A stretch of 64,000 bases of DNA from Iris pallida (GCA_029216955.1 JANAVB010015600.1:24198538-24262537), one strand, 5' to 3'. Positions 45,700-58,260 are shown, counted from the stretch's first letter. The notes: generated from the sequence alone by a model not told the origin. Translations and numbers: made by a program.

Positions 45700-47907
45700 T
45701 GCCATTAAAATCTTTTGATTGCAAATTTTAATACAAACAGAACAGTATTACAATGTAGGACTTAGACGTGGTCCTAGGAGTATACTTTTGTTTATCTGGG
45801 TCCCTTGTGCCGATACAGCGAGTGGTAATGCGTTGACTCCGTTGACGATCTGACGACGATTCTCGGTTCTCTGAAGGTCTGGGTTGCTCTGGGTGCTGGA
45901 GCTCGCGAAGAGTAAGAAGACGTTGAGTGTCTGTATCTGCCTCTCTGTATATCGGTGGTTGTACGATATATCTTCTCTGTCTGTGTGTGTAAGAAGGAAA
46001 TGATCCCTCAATTTATAGTCTGCAGACTGGCTGACTATGCACGCATATGTAGGATGCGCCTGTACGTGGGGACGCCACGTGGTGATTGCTGATGGAGGTG
46101 CATGGATAATACACCATCATTTGTGGGTTGAATCCTTCATGTTGCTGTTGTGGGCTGGCACGTAGCAGGGGAGAGTATCTTTCTGTTGCTGAGATCTTGG
46201 GTGATTAGCACCCCTTCAAAGGCTGAATCGGGTCAAAGGACACGTGTTGTAGGTTCATGGCTCGAAGATCTCGGATTTTGTGGGGAATGATTTGATAGGA
46301 TGCACCTGGGATTGGGCGCATGAGGAGGCTTTGGCTCGTAACCTTTAGGAGTCACGAACCAGTCTGGGCGCATGGCTTTTGAGGTGCATGTGGGGCTTCA
46401 GTAGTGGCTTAATCTCTGTCTTTGGGGATCAGAGAAAAGTCTGAGGCACATGGCTTTTGAGGCGCATACAGAGCTTTGGGTGCATGGCTGCGGAGGCTCA
46501 TACGAATGGTTGGGCGGCCACGTAGCCTGTAACCGTCAGAGAAAAGTAATGATGATGCTGACGTTAGTGACGCTTCATCTTCTGCCAAAGCTGTCAACTG
46601 TTCAGTCCTCGGGGGACGTACTGCCAACTCTGTCAGACTTCAGTATTTAATGTTCTTGACAGGTGATGGGCTGTTGAGTGGGTGCATCGATCAGCGTTCC
46701 ACTAGGTGCATGGAGATGCATGAGGGCGCATCCTTGGAAGGTGCTTGGTGCTGAGGGGCGCATCTGTATGATACGCAGTCTGACCGGCGCATCTGCCTTG
46801 CATGACACGTCTTTATTGGTCCGACTGTTACGTTCTTTGAGTGCTTTAAATAGCCATTTTTAACTTGGCTGAATTTGAAGCATCAGGTTCATCACCATTT
46901 AATACAAATTCCTTGCACGGGATTCGAAGAGCCAGCCACTTGGCGCGTGGGTTTGATCTGCCCGGCGTATAAGTAGTGGCATGGAGAGAGTTTGCTTCTC
47001 GTTCTCTCACGTCCTTCCAAAATAAATTTGTTTGTTCGAGCGCATTCTGTTGAAGAGATGCTCCCGAGGGTGAAGATGTGACGCATTGTCTTCATTGATG
47101 TACTTGAAGGTGACTGTTACATCCAAAAGTCGGAGCCGAGGGCTTCTGAGGCAGGCAGAAGGTGCTTGTTGCATCCAAAGATCGGGATGTTCGAGCCTCG
47201 TCTCCGTTATGCTGGAAGAGCCACAGATCGAAATTGCGGTGCTGCGGCTTTGGAGTCTCTTTCTTCTGTCAGAGTGGGTGTTGCCCATTCTGGTTGTGTT
47301 TGAAAGCTACTCCTTTAGCTGTATTTCGATTATGGTCTTCCTTGGTCTTTAGAGGTTCTTTCGAAGCCTCCTTTAGCCACGAATTTGCGGTGCTCTTCTC
47401 TTCCTTGGTTTGAAGAGTTCCTCCTCCAGCTAGAGGGTTGATTGCCACCCTTGTTCTGCTCAATAAATGCTTCATTAGTCGAAGCATTTAATGGCACACT
47501 TCATGATGCGCCTGGCTGGAAGGGCGGCATATAACTGAGCTGCTGAAGGGATGCACATAACTGAGGATACACATAACTGAGCTGCTGTAGGGATGCGCCT
47601 GGCTGAGAGCGCATGGCGAGATACGCTTGGCTGGATGCGCCTGTTTGAGAGCGCATAGTGAGATACGCCTATTTAAGGGCGCATAGTGGCTGCTGCGCCT
47701 GGCTGTAGACTAGGGTCTTTTCTTTTTGTAGAAGTTCTCCTTTGTACAACCTTTTCTAGACATGTAATAGACTTTTATATGAAAATAAAAATCTTCCTTT
47801 AATGTCTATGCTTTTGCTTTGCTGTGCCAAGTACTTCGTCTGAGCTCCCTGGCGTATGTAGTATTTGGCGCATAGGATTTCTGGTCCTGAAATTCCATGC
47901 TTCTACA
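45700..47907 (-). repeat. 3' LTR of element C (2,208 bp)
   Basis: Plus strand TGCCATTAAAATC to CTTCTACA. A minus-strand TATA (complement of ATTTATA, 46011-46017) is conserved in the right LTR (62322-62328). Contains many GCGCAT motifs and tandem GATGCGCCTGGCTG / CACATAACTGAGCTGCTG units at 47500-47710. Confidence 0.95.
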
Positions 47908-47922
47908 AGACCCCCTTCAAAG
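47908..47922 (-). promoter_or_regulatory. polypurine tract of element C
   Basis: Minus strand CTTTGAAGGGGGTCT directly before the LTR start TGTAGAAGC. The equivalent in B is at 35170-35184. Confidence 0.85.
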
Positions 47923-48182
47923 TTTTCAAAACTTTTTGTCAAGTTTTGGAATACTTTGAATAAGAAGCATGGCGGTTGGGGCGCATGACTGTTTGGGCGC
48001 ATGGATACTCCACGCATCAGTGATGAGGCGCATGCACCTCCCAGTTAATGCAAATGATAACGCTTCGATAACCAAGAAGATTAATGATGATCTTTTTTGG
48101 ATTTATTTACAGTTATCTCCTCGCAGAACCCGAGACGGCGGCTGAGGTCATACTTCATCGGTTCATGCGTGCGACTGAGCCT

Positions 48183-48283
48183 ACAAATAGGCGTAGGATA
48201 AAAAAGAGAGAGTTCTTCCTCTCTTTGCTTTTGTCTTTTAGAGTTCTTCTTTTTGAAAAACCCTAACTTTTTTCCTTAGAGAA
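48183..48283 (+). promoter_or_regulatory. TATA-like box and leader of the antisense gene of element C
   Basis: CCTACAAATAGG (about 48181-48192) corresponds to CCTATAAATAGG in B. The leader contains a pyrimidine-rich TTTTCTTT stretch and AAAACCCTAACTTTTT before ATGGCTCC, conserved with B. Confidence 0.6.
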
Positions 48284-48404
48284 ATGGCTCCCAAGACTCC
48301 TCGCGGCGGTGCTGGCAAGGGACGAGGCAAAGGAAAAGAGCATGTGGAGGCTGCCGCGGCTGATGTCCCCCGTCCGCCTGTCAATATTCGGCCGACGGTA
48401 GTTG

Positions 48405-48709
48405 GTGAGTTTTACCATATGTTTTAGAACTCACATGCGTCGACGCGCATGGACCTTGAGTCCTGATGATGTGCTGAGGTTTTTTCGCTGACGCGCATGG
48501 GTTTAAACCCTGATGATGCGCCGAAGCTCCACTATTGACGTGCATGGGTTTAGACCCTGATGATGCGCCGAAGCTCCACAGTTGACGCACATGGATTTAG
48601 ACCCTGATGATGTGCCGAAGCTTCTTTTCAGATGCGCCTAAGCCGTGGCTCAGATTCTTTTATTGTTTCTAACGTATCTGAATCTTTGCCTTCTTTTATT
48701 GACCACCAG
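48405..48709 (+). other. first intron of the antisense gene of element C
   Basis: 305 bp, GTGAGT to CCACCAG; joining gives an in-frame GTG codon at the junction. It holds four units of about 47 bp (48430-48640) built on GCGCATGG, TTTAGACCCTGATGATG and CGCCGAAGCTCC. Confidence 0.75.
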
Positions 48710-51015
48710 TGTCGATGACCGTCCCGCTCTTGAATGAAGTACTTCTGGACACTGCTCTCTGCCAGATGGGAGTGGATTATAATGAGGAGGTGATAAACCC
48801 TGTCCAAGCTGCTATTATGCTGGATCAGCATCCCGAAAGAATGACTCAAATCCGGGAACAATCGCATGGGTTCCTCAAACGGATGATGGAGCGTAGCATT
48901 TTGAAACCTGCCACTTCTGATAATGTGACCTTCTTGAAGCCTGAGTTCCTGTTTGGGGACCGCCTTACTTCTATTGAAGCAAAGGTGTTGAAGGTCAAGG
49001 AAGATTGGTTCTTTACAGCAAGGGGGGTGCATATGACTGTTAAGCAGCTCGAACGTCAATAGCCTTTGACGGCTTTCTGTCATTTTGCTTCCAAGAGGAG
49101 GATGTCTTGGGAGCTAACCCCATCTCAGGGGGGAGCGGTGACAGGCATCATCAAGATCGACTCTACCTCCGATCAAAGGGATACTTTGGCCGCCGTGCGG
49201 GCTGGGACTTCTTTCACCTGGCGGACTCTACGTCTTGGAAGCATTTACAGTGATGTTCCCATCAATACATTTGCCTTTGGCGCCTCGACTTTTGCAAATC
49301 GTATGCTATTGATGGAGCGATCGTACCCGAAAGGTGAATTTCGGGTAGAGGGTTGGTGTCATTATGTTTCCAAATGGGACAAGCTGACACTCTGGATTCT
49401 GTCGCGGTTTCAAACTGAACTCCGAGAGATTGGGCTGACTGCCGCAATCCGTGCTACTCAGGCGGGCGTTGACCTTAACAGGCATATGTTCCTCGCACTT
49501 CTCGAGATGTTTACAACCCAGACCGGGACTTTCTTCACTCCGGTGGGGGAGCTGGGACTCGTACTTCATGAAATGTACGAGGTGTCAAAGCTCCCTTGGA
49601 GATCAGAACCTTATAAGGAATACTTCCCGACCAACGAGGAGTTCCAAGTCCTGGAGGACAAAGCCGAGGAGATGATAGCCGTCTTCAAGGAAGTGGCGAG
49701 TCATCATTACTATATGCAGAAGAGGGATAAGAGCGGGTCACAGCCTCATTTGACCACTTGGAGAGATTACGTCTTTAAGTAAGACAAGGAGGATCCCTCT
49801 CAGTTTACCACTCCGCCAGCGCTTTCACGTAGCGAGTTGCTCTCCGAAATGAGCAGGTTAGGTGAGAAGAATCCCCAAGAAAATGAGGACTGACAGTCGG
49901 ACGAACGCTCCTATAGCTGTTTCTGGCACCTTACTCATCGGATGTCGTCAAAAGCAGTGTTAGCTGCGTATCTGATGGTTTGGCTTCGGGATTATGTCTT
50001 TTCGGGCGGGTCAGGCTCTGTGGAGAGGGTGACCCGGAATCTAATCTTGCCAGCTGTGAAGTTGGTTTTTGGTTGGCGCCTGGCTCTACTCCCTGCAATG
50101 GTGTGTAACCTGCTGCGAGATTTACGAGAATTTGCGGGAAATGTGGTTCATGAACGTGGTAGAAACAACAACTTCCCCCGTGCCGAACTGCCATTTCATT
50201 ATTTGATCGGGTAGTTAATTTTACACCATCCCAATGTGATGAGTCCGGGCTCAGAAGAAGATCACAGGGCCGAAGATACATTCCTCTGCCGTTTCTACCA
50301 GAGGAGCTGGTTGCATACTGGTGTTCCTGTTTGCAGGAAGGTTTTATCCCACCTTCAGGGGTGGGAGATTGCCTAAGTTGGTCCTGTCTTTTCGGGTTTT
50401 GAGGCCAACGAAGACTTAATGGATTCGGGTGAAGATGCCACCACTCTGCCTCCATGGGGATTCCGCTGGTTGTAAAGCATCCGGCCGTCCCATCTGCTAT
50501 ATCGGAATAGGAACCAGTGTTACCTGGAACCATATTTTTTGAGCCGTTTTGCACGACAATTCGGCTATGCTCAGTTGATGTTGGATAATTCCAGTATTAA
50601 CCTGGGATATACTGGAAGTTTGCTGGATGGTGCACGAGCTTGGCATTACTACAATGCCGGATGTACCGGAGCTCGCTTTACGCTGCCTGTCCAGAATTCG
50701 CGGCCGTCGATTCTTTTCTCGGCCGCCAAATTTTACTGTGTTATGAATGTCGTACCTCCCGGATATGATAGGGAGACCAGTCTCATTACAGGCACCCAGT
50801 TAGCGGTGACCGGGAACATACCGGCGAAGGCACGATCGTACCGTCCGCCAGAGGTGGGTTATCGAGGTACCCCTGCCGTATCCATAGGGGGTCAGGCAGA
50901 GCCCTCGGTCGATCAATCGAAAAGACGCACGGATACAGAGACTGGCTCTTCTGCATCAAAGAGGCAAAAGAAGGCATCGTCCCCAACAGTGTCATCGGAC
51001 TCAGCACCTGCGGAG

Positions 51016-51082
51016 GTAAGGATATCCCATATAGTCTGGTTTAGGTTCAATATTTCATGTGACCTATGCTTTCTTTTTGTAG
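51016..51082 (+). other. second intron of the antisense gene of element C
   Basis: 67 bp, GTAAGG to TTTTTGTAG, phase 0, T-rich. It contains an in-frame TAG when unspliced, so splicing is needed to enter exon 3. Confidence 0.75.
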
Positions 51083-52758
51083 GAGCCGCTAAAAAGGAGA
51101 TCCCGTACTCCAAAATCTAGTGGCAGCAGACCAAAGGAAGTGGCGGGCCCATCTGAAGAGCGCATTCCGCCGATTGTGATGTCTCCCATAGAGGAGAACC
51201 CGGATAATGTCGTTGTTGTGGAGACTCCAGCATCTCCAGATTATGTTGGAAGGGAAGGTGAGGATGCAGCAGCTCCCGGGATGGTGCAAGCTGCCGTAGA
51301 GGCCTTGGACGTTGAGGGTCCTGCGGACACGGGGCCTCCAGATGAGAAAGTGGAGTGGAGTTCATCCTCTTCAGATGACGTTCCTCCAGAGATGCATGAG
51401 CCTGTTGCGGGGGCAACAGACATGATTATAACAGAGGAGAGGGTTGATTCCCCTCCTTATCATGATGAGGGTGGGTCGGTTACAGCGTTGCCGAGCCCTA
51501 CCCCAGACTCAGCAGCGGAGGCTGAGGTGGCTGCCGACCAGGAGGTAGTGATAGATTCTATCCCCGCGGAGGGATTTGATGGTGAAAATGAGACTCGTCC
51601 GCCGATCCTGACTGCAAGGGTGGGTCAGAAGACAAATGCTGATCTCACTGTTCTGCCGGAGGGGGAATGTCCCGTACTGCCTGCTGATAGCGTGTTGGGG
51701 ACGGATGAGCTAGCCGCTGCCGTCGGTGGTTCCTCCGATCTTGAGAAGGGTAACGGTTTGCTGGAACCCTCTGTCGTTCCTTCTACTTGGGGTACAATAT
51801 CGACGCCTCTCTCGGCTGCTTCTTTTTTTTGGCTCCTCGGGCTAGTAGTCAAGCCCCTGTTGAGGAAGAGCCTGTTGATGCCGAGGTTCAAGCCTCGTAG
51901 GTTGAGGCCGGCGGGCCTTCTTCCGGTCCGCTGTCTAGAGCAGCTCCTCCAACTCCTACTATGACACCGCAGGTGCTGGCGGATGCAGATGAGTATGTGA
52001 AGTTTATCATTGAGGCGGTGTATAAGATGCTGCAGAGAGGCGTATCGGCAGTGATGGATGCCAACGGGAGCTTTACGACGGCAAAAACTCTGGCACTGCC
52101 TCACATCAATCTGATACGTTCCTACCAGGGCGATGATCATATGGCGGAGATTCTGGAGGCCTCGATGGCCGAGATGGACCAGCTGCTTTCTAAGTTTTAG
52201 TGTATCCAGCGAAATGATCTCTCCGTCCTGATAGACGCGGAAAAGGAGAAGTTGATCGCTGAGACTGAGTCCTCTTATCAAGCCACCGTGGGTGTTTGGG
52301 AGCGCGAGGTGGCTGAGATTGAAGCTGCGATAGAGTGGATGTCTCAGTCCATGCAGGAGAAGGTGGAGTTGTGAGCTGCGTTGGACGCTAGTATCGCGGA
52401 GGTTGATGCCCAGATTCGCCGTCTTGAAGACCAGCGGGCCCGACTCTTATTAGATGCTGAACGTGTTCAGGCTGAACATATAGCATTTAAGAGGAGAAAG
52501 CAGCTTTCACCCATCGGGCTCTTACTCCGGCTCAGCAGCGGCAACAGTTGGACGAGAAGCATGAGGATGACACTTCTTCTGAGGCCATAGAAGCGATGCA
52601 TCAAGAAGCCGAACGCCGGGTCCTGGCGACTGTAGAGACTCGAGCGGCTGACTTGAAGCGTCGGATTGAAGAGCTTTCGGCCAACACAGGGGATGTTTAG
52701 GGATTGTAGTCTCTTTTTTTTTACAACTCTTGCTGGGGGTGTAATCCTTTACTTTTTG

Positions 52759-52764
52759 AATAAA
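52759..52764 (+). terminator. poly(A) signal of the antisense gene
   Basis: AATAAA 60 bp after the stop codon, followed by a TTTTATGGTGTGTTC-type sequence. Confidence 0.5.
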
Positions 52765-52884
52765 GAATGAAGAGTTTTATGGTGTGTTCATTTTTGCTGT
52801 CATAAACTTGATGATTTGTGTGGACCTATTATCTTTTGCGCATCTTGGTTTCTAGGTACAGATAATAAGTTCGAGAGAACCGAC

Positions 52885-53200
52885 ATGTTTGCTCAGAGGT
52901 GATGTGGACGTGGCAAATATAGGGTTCAAATGATGGAATCTTCCTACTCATAGGTGTTATGGACGTGGTAGGAATGACTCTGGGGGGGATACGCGGAACT
53001 ACTCAGAGGTAATATGGACGTGGAAGTTCTGCGATCAATGTACGGCAACGTAGGGGTTGTCTGTACGGGATGTTTACTCAGAGGTAATGTGGACGTGGTA
53101 AACATGATGGGTAGCATGGTCTTACGGAGTGTAAGATTTCGCTTTGTAGGCGTAGGGCAACAACTCAGATGTGATGTGGACGTGGTTATTATTCTACTGG
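52885..53200 (+). repeat. array of five stem-loops in element C 3' region
   Basis: Same core as in B (CTCAGAGGT ... TGGACGTGG). Flanking inverted repeats: ATGTTTG/CAAATAT with one wobble (52885-52920), TTCCTA/TAGGAA (52941-52974), CGCGGAACT/AGTTCTGCG with one wobble (52992-53033), ATGTTTA/TAAACAT (53070-53105). The fifth, at 53150-53195, has a weak stem. It lies in the 3' untranslated region of both the sense pol and the antisense gene. Confidence 0.9.
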
Positions 53201-53328
53201 AGAATGCCACGGAACAGCTGGGTTCCGGAAGCATAAGATTTTATGGAAGGGAATTGTATGCGAGCCCTGATGATCGGGTCCACAGACTTCCTTGTTGGAT
53301 GGAGATGGAAGTACATATCTGAAAGATG

Positions 53329-55104
53329 TCAAGAGTAGTACTTCTTTAGGAACTTGTCGTTGATAGGTATCATGAACAAGTCCCCATTGGGTTTGGCGAG
53401 GCGGTAAGCACCGTTTGAGTATACCGTCTCCATGATAAAAGGTCCCTCCCACTTGGGCTCGAACTTTTTTGGTGTTTTGTGAGTCAACACCATCGGCCTC
53501 CTGACTGCCAAAACCTGGTCGCCTATTTGAAAAGTCCTCTGCTTGACCTTTTTGTTGAAAGCCTATGATATACGGGCTTGGTAGAGTTCGATGCGTTGTT
53601 GATCTAGGAGACGTTTTTCGTCAAGTGCCTCCAATTCTCGCAGACGGTGACGTTGATTGTCTTATTCTGTGAGTTGATTTGTGATTGCTACACGGAGTGA
53701 GGATATCTGGATCTCGAGAGGAAGTACCGCTTCGCTCCCGTAGACCAGGGAGAATGGTGTGTTGCCTATCGTGGTCCGTACCGTTGTACGGTAGGCCCAA
53801 AGTCATTCGTTGAGCTTTTCATCCCAGTCGCCTTTATTGGATGACACGACCTTTTTGAGTAGCCTGACAATAGTCTTGTTGAACGCCTTGGCCAATCTGT
53901 TTGCTGCCGGATTGTAGGCGGTTGAGGCCACGTTTTGAATGCGATTCTTGTCACAGAATCTGCTGAAAACATGGCTGATGAACTGAGGACCATTATCGTG
54001 GATAATTCTCTGAGGTACCCCGAAACGGTTGATGACGTGGTGCTTGATGAAGCTGACCACCCTGGAGCTCTTCACTTCCGCCAGTGGAACTGCTTCTGCC
54101 CATTTGGAGAAGTAGTCGGTGATGGCTAAGATGAAGCGGTGTCCCCTTGATGAAGGAGGGGTGATCGGACCTACGATGTCCATGCCCCAAGCTTCGAAGG
54201 GCCAAGAGGCGACTGTAGGATGTAGTGGTTCTGATGGTGTATGGATGAAGTCTGCGTGAAGCTGGCACGCATGGCACTTCTTAGCATAGTCGATAGCGTC
54301 GGCTGCCATGGTTGGCCAGTAGTAGCCTATGTGTCGCAGTCGATCCTGCAACTTAGGACCAGGTTGATGGGCCCCGCAGGTTCCATCGTGAGCTTCTCGA
54401 AGGGCTTCGACTGCTTCTTCGTTGGACAAACATCGAAGGAGAAGTCCATCGTAGGAGCGTCGGTACAGCATTTTAGTGGTGGCTGTATCATAATAGAATC
54501 GAAGGGAGCGCCTCCTGACTGAGACGACTTCTCTCGGGTCCTCTGGGAGAATTCCATAGACAGCGAAGTCGATGAATGGGAACCTCCAGTCTCTGACATT
54601 AACACCAGCACTTGTTGACATGGCATGGGCTATTTGTGAGCATAAGTAGTTTTTAGGATAGACCAAGTCTCGACCAACTACCGTGACATAGTGTTGAGTC
54701 ACGAGGGATACTGCCAATGAGGCTGCAAGGCCAGCCAAAGCGTCAGCCTCCAGGTTTTGCAGCCGAGGTACGTATTTTATAAAGAACTTGGTGAAGGTTG
54801 AAATGATATTCAATACAACTTCATGGTAAGGGATCAGATCTTCATGGCGAACTTCGTATTGCCCTCTGATCTGGTTAACGACGAGTTTTGAGTCGCCGTA
54901 GGCTTCCAGATGATTCACCCCCAGCTGCTGCGACAGCTGAAGTCCCATGATGAGCACATTGTACTCGGCAACATTGTTGGAGCACGACTTTGAAAGGGAG
55001 TAGGCACGCTGGATGACCAGCTGATCGGGGGAGACTAAGACTACCCCCACTCCTGCGATGATTTGGCCTTTGGGGCCTGTTTTTGAAGCGCCATCGAAAA
55101 ACAT
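53329..55104 (-). pseudogene. element C second RNase H and integrase
   Basis: Minus strand. The open frame 53803-55104 (433 codons) starts with the second RNase H (F-F-D-G-A-S-K-T-G, A-E-Y-N-V-L-I-M-G-L, G-D-S-K-L-V-V-N-Q) and passes without a break into integrase: H-D-G-T-C-G-A-H...C-H-A-C zinc site, G-M-D-I-V-G-P-I (first Asp), I-H-D-N-G-P-Q-F (second Asp), and N-R-L-A-K-A-F-N-K, where the catalytic Glu expected in A-E-A-F-N-K is Lys. The C-terminal part (53329-53800) has stops and ends F-L-K-K-Y-Y-S. Confidence 0.95.
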
Positions 55105-55800
55105 CCGCCAGACGGAGCTTTCCTCGGTGACATTTCATTCGTGGACCTCATCCGGGATGTCTTTATAGAGTCTTGAGGACTCAGGGATGGGGTGTGCAGC
55201 TAAAAAGTCGGCCAGAGCCCGACCCTTAACGGCTTTTTGTGGAACGAACACCATATTGTATGGCATTAGCAGGATCGCCCATGTAGCTAGCCGGGAGTTC
55301 AACGATCCTGGCTTCGTCATGAGAATTCTGAGAGGATCGACTCGGGAGATGACATAAATTGTCTGACCTGAGACATAATGGAGAGTCTTCTGGATGGCGA
55401 ACACCAGAGCCAAATACTCCTTCTCAACGGGGTTGTACCGGTGTTCGGCCCCGATCAGTGCTCTATTATGGTAGTAGATAGCTTGCTCATAGCCTGCATC
55501 GCTGTTCTGAGCCAGCAGAGCGCCGAAGGAATGATCCATGGCATGGACGTAGAGGAGAAATGGTTTGCCGGCGACAGGTGCCACCAGGACTGGCGGGCTT
55601 GTCAAGTAAGCTTTGATAACGTCGAAAGCTTTTTGGCATTCCTCTGTCCAGACGTAAGAGACTCCCTTCTTCATGAGCTGAGTGAAGGGTTGACATTTTT
55701 CGGAAAGGTTTGCTATAAACCTCCGGATGTATGCCAGACGCCCCTACAGGCCTCGAAGTTCTCGGAGGTTCTTCGGAGGGTCCATGTCAAGGATGGCTTT
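55105..55800 (-). pseudogene. element C first RNase H
   Basis: Minus strand 55135-55674: W-T-E-E-C-Q-K-A-F-D, P-F-L-L-Y-V-H-A-M-D-H-S-F-G-A-L-L-A-Q, Y-N-P-V-E-K-E-Y-L-A-L-V-F, and the tether ending F-L-A-A-H-P-I-P-E. A stop near 55134 separates it from the second RNase H in the same frame. Confidence 0.9.
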
Positions 55801-55841
55801 GGTCTTCTCGGGATCGACATAATTGCCTTTCGCCGTGATAA

Positions 55842-57044
55842 TTAAGCCCAAGAACTTTCCGCTAAAAACCCTAGGAAGGATTTAGCGGGGTTCATCTTGA
55901 GTTGATGCACTTGCATGAGATCAAAGACTGTCTTCAGGTCTTGTAGGTGATTACCTTTGAGACGGCTTTTGACCGCGATGTCGTCAACATAGCATTCGAC
56001 TGTCTTGCGAAGATGCTGACGGAAGATGGTGCTCAAAGCTCGTTGGTATGTCGTACCAGCGTTCTTCAAGCCAAAAGGCATCACTGTATAACAGAAAACC
56101 CCCTTCAAAGTCCTGAATGACGTATGTTTTGCGTCATCTTGGAACATCTTGATCTGGTTGTAGCCCAAATACCCGTCCATGAAAGACATGCATTTGAAGC
56201 CACATGTGTTGTCGATCACAACATCGATGATTGGAAGCAGGAATTCGTCCTTCGGGCAAGCAGTTTTGAGATCCCTGAAGTCGATACAAACTCGTATCTT
56301 CCCATTCTTCTTGGTGACAGGGACAACGTTGGCCACCCAGTCCGGGTGTTGTTCTTCTCGGATAAAGCCGCTGGTCAAGAGTTTGTCCACCTCCTGATCA
56401 ATGGAGTTCATGATGTCAGGACGAAAGCGTCGCTGTTGTTGCTTGATAGGCTTGGCTTAAGGTAAGATGTTGGGCCTATGCATCGCGATCTGAGGATCGA
56501 GTCCCGGCATATCTTTGTAGCTCCAGGCAAAGACGTCGATATATTCTTTAGCCAGTTGGATTAAAGATTCTCGGTCTTCTCCTTTCAGGCTCTTGCTGAT
56601 GAAGAAGGGTTTGGAAGAAGATCCATCCCCAAGGTCGATCTACTCGACTTCGTCTTCGGTAGGGGGTTCGCGTAATTCAAAACGAGACTCCCACTGTTCT
56701 CCTAGGCGTTGGGCCCAGGGTTCTTCCTCAAAGAATTCTGGCATTTGGTCTTTGCCTTCATCTTCTTGAGGTTGTGCAGACGCCATGTTGGCTGATAGCA
56801 CCTTCTTGAAGACTGAGCCGATACTGGTATCGGAATCCCAAGTTAATGCTTCGGAGGAATGAGAATGTTCTACTTCTTCTGCCTCCGAACTCTCTGGAGT
56901 TGATGGCGGCGTGACATTGCCCACCCCCCGTCGAGTTCGATTATAGTAGTCCTGCAGCTTTCCTTTAGGTGTTGGAAGCCGAAGCGGGAGACGTCGACCC
57001 TTGCCGTAGTTCAGGCCTTTGTTGCTTTTTATATCGTAACCCAT
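55842..57044 (-). pseudogene. element C reverse transcriptase with N-terminal linker
   Basis: Minus strand. Linker 56640-57044 (M-G-Y-D-I-K-S-N-K-G-L-N-Y-G-K-G, then acidic F-F-E-E-E-P-W-A). After two stops, RT 55842-56411 has W-V-A-N-V-V-P-V-T-K-K-N-G-K, V-C-I-D-F-R-D-L, C-P-K-D-E-F, F-M-D-G-Y-L-G-Y-N-Q-I, M-P-F-G-L-K-N-A-G-T-T-Y-Q-R and the catalytic C-Y-V-D-D. Linker and RT are in the same frame. Confidence 0.95.
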
Positions 57045-57296
57045 CTTTTGGATGAGGTACTTTGCCTTGTTCGTGTACCGATAGACTTGTATTCTGTCGG
57101 TATCTGGTTCTGGCTCGAGTGGCGGGAGGTCTTGATGACGCTCAACTTTACCGAAGATGATGGATTCCTCATCTCGATTCTACGACGGCACTACAAAACA
57201 GACCCCTTGGGACGGGACTACTCGATTTACATGATGGACGATCGTTATTTGTGTTTGCAATGACCGTAGAGCGTTATCTAATGTATACATGGCATT

Positions 57297-58260
57297 CTAA
57301 TGTGGAAGACTAGAATAATCAAAAGACACTCTATTATTGATGAAATACGAGATTTTGTCCCGCGGGATTACATTGTCCAGAGAGGGTGCATCTACATCAG
57401 CAGAGATATATTCCCCTAACGCTTCATCTGTGAGTACTGGGATTGGATCGGGAGAATCCGCCACAGCTTTGATCTTGGGGTCCGAGAGGGCTATGTGGGC
57501 CTTCTCCGGCAGCTTGGATGAGACAGATGATTGCGGCGGCTTGCCCTTAAGACGCACCTTCAGAGGTGCCTCAATTGCGCCTCCGGTGATTGGTGCCTTC
57601 CCCTGAAGTTTTGCCACAAGGGGAGCCGATGTTTGAGGCCGCTTTCCCTTGAGCCGTATCTTTAGGGGAGCTCCAGCTGGTGTTCTACCCTGAGCAGTTG
57701 GTACTTTTCTAGGTAGCTTGATGTTCATGGGAGGCAACTTCTGAGGCGGCTTCCCTTTGAGCTGAATTTTTAAAGGAGCGTCAGGAATCATCTCTGGCTC
57801 CATGTCGGGCTCTGCTGCCGTTTCTGCTTCATCGTCAGCATCATTGGCTTCCTCCTCGTCGGGTGACTTGTATAGGGTAGAATCCGTGAAGTAGGCTTCG
57901 ACCCCTTTGAAAGGGTCAATGTTCGTGAACTCCGTCCGGATGATGTCGTTGGTGGATACGTATTTCATACATTGGTGGAGTGTAGATGGCACCACCATGT
58001 ACTCATGCAGCCACGGACGACCCAGTAGGAGGTTGTAGTTGACGTCGGCATCCACAACATAGCAAGTTACCTCAATTCTGAGGTTATCGATATGGCACTA
58101 TAGCCGTATTTTGCCCAGCGACTCACTTTTTCTAGCATTGAAGCCATTGATTGTTGTGTTGGAAGGCGCCAGTCGGTACATTGGGATCCCCAGTATTGAG
58201 AGCAGTGTCTTCGGGATGATGCTGAGGGAAGACCCCTGATCGATCTGAATCTGCTTCACC
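57297..58260 (-). pseudogene. element C protease and repeat linker
   Basis: Minus strand. The active site reads I-D-Q-G-S-S-L-S-I-I-P (about 58215-58245), the Tat D-x-G-S-S variant. After a stop near 58097, V-D-A-D-V-N-Y-N-L-L-L-G-R-P-W-L-H closes the domain. An acidic segment and about three repeats with A-P-L-K-[IV]-R-L-K-G-K-P-P-Q follow, then D-A-P-S-L-D-N-V-I-P-R-D-K-I-S-Y-F-I-N. Same layout as B. Confidence 0.85.

Larger units (their letters stand above)
48284..52699 (+). pseudogene. antisense gene of element C: plant-mobile-domain-like protein with C-terminal coiled coil
   Basis: Opposite strand to gag-pol. Exon 1 (48284-48404) starts M-A-P-K-T-P-R-G-G and is basic. Intron GTGAGT...CCACCAG (48405-48709). 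Exon 2 (48710-51015) is one frame of about 770 codons with six stops (49060, 49780, 49891, 50212, 50374, 50473). Intron GTAAGG...TTTGTAG (51016-51082). Exon 3 (51083-52699) is acidic, then a long coiled coil, with a frameshift at a T8 run near 51830. The exon 2 core, including W-x-x-Y-V and L-x-W-R-L-A-L-L-P segments, resembles the aminotransferase-like plant mobile domain. AATAAA at 52759. Function in the element is unknown. Confidence 0.7.

Noticed and set aside
50786..52281. Minus-strand frames opposite the antisense gene of C (up to 218 codons)
   Set aside because: The plus strand carries the domain, introns and coiled coil; the minus frames overlap one another and lack motifs.
55378..55845. 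155-codon plus-strand frame opposite the C pol
   Set aside because: Shadow of RNase H/RT, same relative position as in B.
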